Positions 59,783 through 64,000 of a stretch of DNA of 64,000 nucleotides are shown here, piece by piece (position 1 is the first letter of the stretch; each line of letters starts with the position of its first letter). The position numbers were made by a program, and so were the translations under genes. This DNA comes from JAGWRA01 sp963711505 (lineage in GTDB: Bacteria > Acidobacteriota > Vicinamibacteria > Vicinamibacterales > CAVVIG01). The notes below the pieces were generated by a model. That model saw nothing but the letters and a program-made list of their open reading frames with translations. It was not told the DNA's origin and searched no databases. The stretch lies in contig CAVQEJ010000003.1 of the NCBI GenBank assembly GCA_963711505.1, forward strand, positions 1,302,001 through 1,366,000, written 5' to 3'.

Positions 59783-61075
59783 CACGCCGCCTCCAGCCAT
59801 CGGGCCACGTGGGGAAAGTAGACGTCGGCGATCACCTCGTCACCCCGCGGGGTCGTGTGCACGAAATCACCGAACAGCGTCTCGTCCTCGCCGAAGGTCT
59901 GCAGCGCCGCATGCACGTCGACCACGTGGCGCACGCGCTCGGGCAGCGGCTGACCGGCCATCTTCTCGTAGAGGAACCGGACCTTCTTCAGCACCAGCGC
60001 CCACGGGTGGTCGTCGCCCAGCCCGTCCATGTAGTGCTGCTCCGCCGCCGAGCGTTCCCGCTTGCTGTCGACCCAGGGCTGGACGCCCCAGACGAACCTC
60101 GCTCCCCGGGCCTCGACCATGTCGAGAAACTGCAGCTTGCGGGCGAAGTAGGCCTTGAGGATCCCCTGCGGGAGATTCATCGGCTGCAGCGGCATCGTCG
60201 GCTGGGTCGTCGGCCGATCCGTCGTGCCGTGCAGCAGCTGCGACCATCCCTCGAGATTGTGCTGATAGGTCAGGTGGTACCGGTTCAGGAGCAGCGGATC
60301 CGACACCAGGCCGTAGCAGCAGGTCGTTCCAGCCGTCATGGGCGATCACGACGTCCGGGCGGACCAGATCGCAGAAGAGCGTCCACGTCAGCAGCTCGTT
60401 CAGCAGCACGTTGCCTGGCAGTCCGAAGTTCAACACCGTCACCCGGGTCGGCCGTCCCTCGTCCGCGAAATGGGCGTTCAGCCGCTGCTCGAGCCGGGCG
60501 CTGAACATCTCGTGGTCCAGGCAGTAGATGCTCCAGGCCGCCGATCCCCCGAGCACCACGACGACCTTGTGGCTCGCTTCCCGGTGGCGGAGGTGCGACA
60601 GGTCGTCGGGCACGCGGTGCCCGAACGCATTCACCTGGCCCAGCCCCGTGTAGCGGAACAGATAGCCGTACGGAAAGTAATAGAAGCCCTCCGGCTGCTT
60701 GGGCCCCAGCACGTTGAAGACGTGGGCGTCGATGGCCGGATAGTCGAACGCGTCGGGCTCGTGGTTCGCGCAGACGAGCTGGCCGCCCGGCCGGACGACG
60801 TACGCCCGGCACGGCGGCGGCACGGCGGCCGGATCGTCTGCCTGAGCGCCGGCCTCGCCGGCGAACACCAGGACGTCGTGCGCAGACGTCGCCGCCCGCT
60901 CGTAGGTCGCAATCTCCAGCTCGGGCAGGTCCTGCCGATGCCGTGTCAGCGTGGCACCGGCCGACAGCACCGTCAGCGCCCCGGCGGCATCGAACCGTTC
61001 CTCGACCCAGCGCACGAGGCGCCGCGCCTCGGCCGGCTCGACGGCCTGCGACGGCAGAACGAGGGCTACTCGCAT
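59782..61075 (-). CDS. SGNH/GDSL-like hydrolase or acyltransferase, one frameshift
   Basis: ATG 61075 overlaps the end of the carbamoyltransferase gene. The N-terminal 130 residues (RVALVLPSQAVEPAEARRLV) have no clear family. An SGNH-type domain follows: block I VVVLGGSAAWSIYCLDHEMF with Ser, where the usual GDS is GGS; block II VLNFGLPGNVLLNELLTWTL; block III VVIAHDGWNDLL with the Asn; then, after an indel near 60325, NRYHLTYQHNLEGWSQLL; and block V DFVHTTPRGDEVIADVYFPH with the Asp-His pair. Members remove or add acyl groups on sugars. About 430 residues. The site is complete except for the altered first Asp. Confidence 0.75.
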
Positions 61076-62844
61076 ACCAGAACCTTCTTGTCGACGACAT
61101 GCCGCCCCATCACGAGACTGTCCATGTCGCTCCATGAGAACGTCTTCAGGGCGTCGTCCGGCGAGGCCACGATCGGCTCTCCGCGAAGGTTGAACGACGT
61201 GTTCAGCAGCACCGGCACGCCGGTGCGCCGGCCGAAGGCCTCGATGAGGTCGTAGTAGAGGGGATTGGTCTCGCGCCGCACGAGCTGCACCCGTGCCGTC
61301 CCGTCGACGTGCGTGACCGCCGGAATGTCGGCGCGGCGGTCGGGACGCACGCGGCACACGGCGAGCATGAAGTGCTCGGGATCGGCCGGGGACTCGATCG
61401 AACCGATCTCGAAGAACTCGGCGGCCCGGTCCGCCAGCACCGACGGCGCGAAGGGGCGGAACGGTTCGCGGAACTTGATCTTCTCGTTGACGACGCGCTG
61501 CATGGCGCCGTCGATCGGACTCGCCAGGATGCTGCGGTTCCCCAGCGCGCGCGGTCCCCACTCGAACCGTCCCTGGAGCCAGCCCACCACCCGGCCGCCC
61601 GCCAGGCGCTCGACCGTGGCGTCGATCAGCGCCGCCCGGTCGTCGATCCGCGCCGCATCATCTATATAGGCGCGCTCGATCGCCCCCTCGACGGCGGCAT
61701 CGTCGTAGGCCCGTCCGAGGTAGGCGCCCGTCAGGGCGCCCTGCCGGGGCCGGCCGAGGACACCGTGGTAATAGTGAAGCGCGGCGCCCAGTGCGCCACC
61801 CGAATCGCCCGCCGCCGGATGCACATAGAGCCGGCAGCCGAGCTCGCGGCTCAGCCGGCCGTTGGCCAGCGAATTCAAGGCCACGCCGCCCGCCAGGCAG
61901 ACGTTGCGCACGCCGGTCCGGGCGACGGCCCGTTCGACGACGTGCAGGATGACGTCTTCGGTCACCCGCTGGACGCTCGCCGCCAGATTCGCGTAGTGGC
62001 GGCTCTGTCCTTCGACCGTGTCCATCGACGCCGGCACGCCAGCCGGCGGCACGCGGAACGGGCTCTCGGGCGCCCGGGGCGATCCGAACCGGCGGACGAG
62101 CTCGGCGGAATACGGCCGGTCGTGCGGGCAGAGGAAGTGGAAGTACTCCTGGTGCACGCGGAAGAAGCCGTCGGCGTCGCAATCGACGAGCGCGCGGACG
62201 TCCGCCTCGTACGCCGGCTCGCCGAAGCCGGCCATGCCCATCACCTTGTACTCGCCCTCGTTCACCTCGAAGCCGAGGAACGCCGTGAAGGCGCTGTAGA
62301 AGAGGCCGAGCGAGTGCGGGAGCTCGAGCGACGCCAGCGGCTCGATCCGCGTCCCGCTGCCGAGCGACACCGACGCCGTCTCGTACTCACCGACGCCGTC
62401 GATGGTGACGACCGTGGCGGTGTCGAACGGCGAGCAGAAGAAGGCCGAGGCGGCATGTGCCTGATGGTGGTCCATCCAGGCCAGCCGCTCGCCGGGGATG
62501 CCGAGCGCCTCGATGAGACGCTCGCGGGCATCGAACTTCCCCTGCCGCAGCCAGGTGTCGAGCGTCCGATCGAGATAGCCGGCCCCGTCGGATCCGCCCG
62601 ACAGTGCGGCCGAGACGATCCGGTCGAACTTCAGGAGCGGCCGCTCGTAGAACGCGACCGCGTCGAGACCGGATGCATCGAGTCCGGCCTGTTCGAGACA
62701 GAAGGCCACGGCCCGCCGCGGGAGCGACGCGTCGTGCTTCCGGCGCGTGAAGCGCTCCTCCTGCGCGGCCGCGACCACCTCGCCGTCGCACACCAGCGCC
62801 GCGGCGGCATCGTGGTAGTCGAAGGAGAGGCCGAGGACGTTCAT
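61066..62844 (-). CDS. Carbamoyltransferase (NodU/CmcH family)
   Basis: 592 residues from ATG 62844, overlapping the previous stop as ATGA. The Kae1-like N-terminal domain starts VLGLSFDYHDAAAALVCDGE and has the metal-binding His pair in LAWMDHHQAHAASAFFCSPF, VVTIDGVGEYETASV, EVNEGEYKVMGMAGFGEPAY and VCLAGGVALNSLANGRLS. The C-terminal YrdC-like part has VVGWLQGRFEWGPRALGNRS, KFREPFRPFAPSVLADRA and VPVLLNTSFNLRGEPIVASP. It transfers a carbamoyl group from carbamoyl phosphate via carbamoyl-AMP to a hydroxyl, as in Nod factors, cephamycin and tobramycin. In this locus the acceptor is probably a glycan sugar. Intact. Confidence 0.92.
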   Translation of the reverse strand: MNVLGLSFDYHDAAAALVCDGEVVAAAQEERFTRRKHDASLPRRAVAFCLEQAGLDASGLDAVAFYERPLLKFDRIVSAALSGGSDGAGYLDRTLDTWLRQGKFDARERLIEALGIPGERLAWMDHHQAHAASAFFCSPFDTATVVTIDGVGEYETASVSLGSGTRIEPLASLELPHSLGLFYSAFTAFLGFEVNEGEYKVMGMAGFGEPAYEADVRALVDCDADGFFRVHQEYFHFLCPHDRPYSAELVRRFGSPRAPESPFRVPPAGVPASMDTVEGQSRHYANLAASVQRVTEDVILHVVERAVARTGVRNVCLAGGVALNSLANGRLSRELGCRLYVHPAAGDSGGALGAALHYYHGVLGRPRQGALTGAYLGRAYDDAAVEGAIERAYIDDAARIDDRAALIDATVERLAGGRVVGWLQGRFEWGPRALGNRSILASPIDGAMQRVVNEKIKFREPFRPFAPSVLADRAAEFFEIGSIESPADPEHFMLAVCRVRPDRRADIPAVTHVDGTARVQLVRRETNPLYYDLIEAFGRRTGVPVLLNTSFNLRGEPIVASPDDALKTFSWSDMDSLVMGRHVVDKKVLVCE

Positions 62845-63524
62845 GCGTGACACCTCGGACCGCACGCCAGCGCCAGCAGGTACTGGGCCATGGGCGAGAA
62901 GCCGGTATGCACGACCTCGTCGTTCATCGAGAAGATGAAGACGTGGCGGAAGTGCCGGAGCAGCGTCCGCTTCAGCCCCTGGGCGTCCTTGCAGTTGACG
63001 TGGCCGGCGCGGCTGGGCGGCGACGCATAGGACTGCGACTGGATCGACGGCATGCCGACAATCGCCGAACCCTCTTCGCCCAGCGACGCCGCGAGGTTGG
63101 CCACGAAGCGGTCCTCCCGGTCCGCCGGGATGTGCTCCAGGACGTCGAGGGCGTAGGCGCCGTCGAAGGGGCCGGGCACCGGGCCCTCCAGCGCGTCGTG
63201 CGCGAGGACGGTCAGCGGCCACTTCGGATCCATGCGGTCGCGGACGTCCTGCACGAAGATCGGGTCGAAGTCGACCGCGGTCACGTGCCCGACCGCCTGC
63301 TGGACGATGCGCGTGCCGAACGCGTCGGCGCAACCGACCTCGAGCACGCTCGCACAGCCGCCGAACATCTTCGACACGAACTTGTAGCGCGCCAGCACGA
63401 AGGTCAGGCGCTTCGGGTCGTCGTGCCACGTCTGGTTGCTCATCAGCCCCAGACGGGCCTGCCCCTTCTCGTCGCGGATCTCCAGACAGTTGCCGTACTG
63501 CGGCTCGCGGGTCGTCTCGATCAT
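62841..63524 (-). CDS. Class I SAM-dependent methyltransferase
   Basis: 227 residues from ATG 63524. Motif I is ASVLEVGCADAFGTRIVQQA, acidic motif II VTAVDFDPIFVQDV, and the post-motif DGAYALDVLEHIPADREDRF with IVGMPSIQSQSYASPPSRAG. The leader YGNCLEIRDEKGQARLGLMS and the segment WHDDPKRLTFVLARYKFVSK are common in methyltransferases of glycan clusters. Acceptor unknown. Its TGA overlaps the carbamoyltransferase ATG. Intact. Confidence 0.85.
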   Translation of the reverse strand: MIETTREPQYGNCLEIRDEKGQARLGLMSNQTWHDDPKRLTFVLARYKFVSKMFGGCASVLEVGCADAFGTRIVQQAVGHVTAVDFDPIFVQDVRDRMDPKWPLTVLAHDALEGPVPGPFDGAYALDVLEHIPADREDRFVANLAASLGEEGSAIVGMPSIQSQSYASPPSRAGHVNCKDAQGLKRTLLRHFRHVFIFSMNDEVVHTGFSPMAQYLLALACGPRCHA

Positions 63525-63537
63525 GATCGGGCTCTCA

Positions 63538-64000
63538 TCAGTTGAACGTGATGTACGAGTAGTCTCCGGTGTAGCCGGCCTGCCCGAAGATCCACTCCCA
63601 CTCCTCGGGCGTGTGGAAGGCCCGGCACGTGAGCTGCCAGTACCAGCAGGTTGGCCTTCTCCCGCTCGTCCCGATAGGCCTCGATGCAGACATGCTTCGT
63701 GCCCGCGCCGACCCGTTCGATCTCCTGCAGCGCCGAGAACAGCTCGTTGATGTAGAGGTTGTGCAGGGTATTGAGCGAGACGACGAAGTCGAACGACCGA
63801 TCCGGGTACGGCAGCTTCGCGGCCGTGCCGACCTGCAGGAACGGCTGCACCTCGGGCTTCGCGTGCTCGATGGCATAGGCCGAGAGATCGATGCCCGCCA
63901 CCTGCGCGCCCGGCAGCACCTGGGTGAACTCGTAGAGCAGGAACCCCTTGCCGCAGCCGACGTCCAGGATGCGCGCCCCGGGCTTCAGGCCGTAGTGCCG
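63538..64000 (-). CDS. Class I SAM-dependent methyltransferase, start beyond the right edge, one frameshift
   Basis: The window ends inside this gene. Reading leftward from the edge: RHYGLKPGARILDVGCGKGF (motif I), LLYEFTQVLPGAQVAGIDLS, LPYPDRSFDFVVSLNTLHNL and LQEIERVGAGTKHVCIEAYR. An indel near 63645 moves the frame, which restores YWQLTCRAFHTPEEWEWIFG and QAGYTGDYSYITFN before TGA 63538-63540. It precedes the next methyltransferase gene by 13 bases and is part of the same operon. At least a short N-terminus is missing from the window. Confidence 0.8.

Overview
The window reads as a chromosomal fragment of a high-GC bacterium (roughly two-thirds G+C), most likely an acidobacterium of the Vicinamibacteria type. 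The main clue is an orphan MacB/FtsX-like permease of nearly 800 residues with no ATPase beside it (ADOP family, 11526-13913). PEGA-domain, fused E1 alpha/beta and bacilliredoxin genes are compatible with this. The assignment is an inference from gene content. No rRNA, CRISPR array, transposase or phage gene was seen; the only RNA gene is tRNA-Pro(CGG) at 19433-19509.

0-9 kb: the end of an unidentified gene, a PepSY membrane protein, a secreted PEGA protein, then an aromatic-degradation island (GntR regulator, C-C bond hydrolase, HpaB-type monooxygenase, MhpB-like LigB-type extradiol dioxygenase, HIBADH-like dehydrogenase). A block of inverted 14-bp tandem repeats separates it from a secreted beta-propeller protein.

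9-25 kb: housekeeping and secreted functions: aldo/keto reductase, transglutaminase-like protein, ADOP permease, fused 2-oxoacid dehydrogenase E1 with a divergent Lrp-family regulator, outer-membrane barrel, secreted subtilase, tRNA-Pro, SurE, MFS transporter, AmrS-type radical SAM enzyme, MoaA, bacilliredoxin and an SDR.

25-36 kb: signalling and motility. A 1400-residue hybrid sensor kinase stands alone. On the other strand an HD-GYP response regulator, a hybrid kinase, MotA and MotB lie in one orientation and look co-transcribed. A single-domain receiver protein is divergent.

36-64 kb: a large surface-polysaccharide locus arranged as several operons. The plus-strand operon (36278-43242) encodes a sugar C-methyltransferase, two epimerases, a heptose-kinase-like GHMP kinase and two glycosyltransferases. 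A minus-strand operon (49490 to 43326) has two GT4 enzymes, a DUF115/MptE-like protein, asparagine synthase and a small protein of unknown function. Next come a GT2, a methyltransferase-like protein and a GT4. A tightly overlapping minus-strand operon (from beyond the right edge to 54735) encodes three methyltransferases, a carbamoyltransferase, an SGNH hydrolase, an orphan Rossmann protein, an RmlD-like reductase, a further methyltransferase and a GT2. At least seven proteins of different enzyme classes here carry the same accessory GxGxxx Rossmann-like module, with a weaker match in an eighth; this is the most unusual feature of the window.

A caution applies throughout. Many genes change reading frame in mid-domain, sometimes twice with exact compensation, and conserved protein motifs continue across the frames. 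The pattern fits residual indel errors in a long-read or draft assembly better than decay, so several CDS entries span more than one frame and are described that way.
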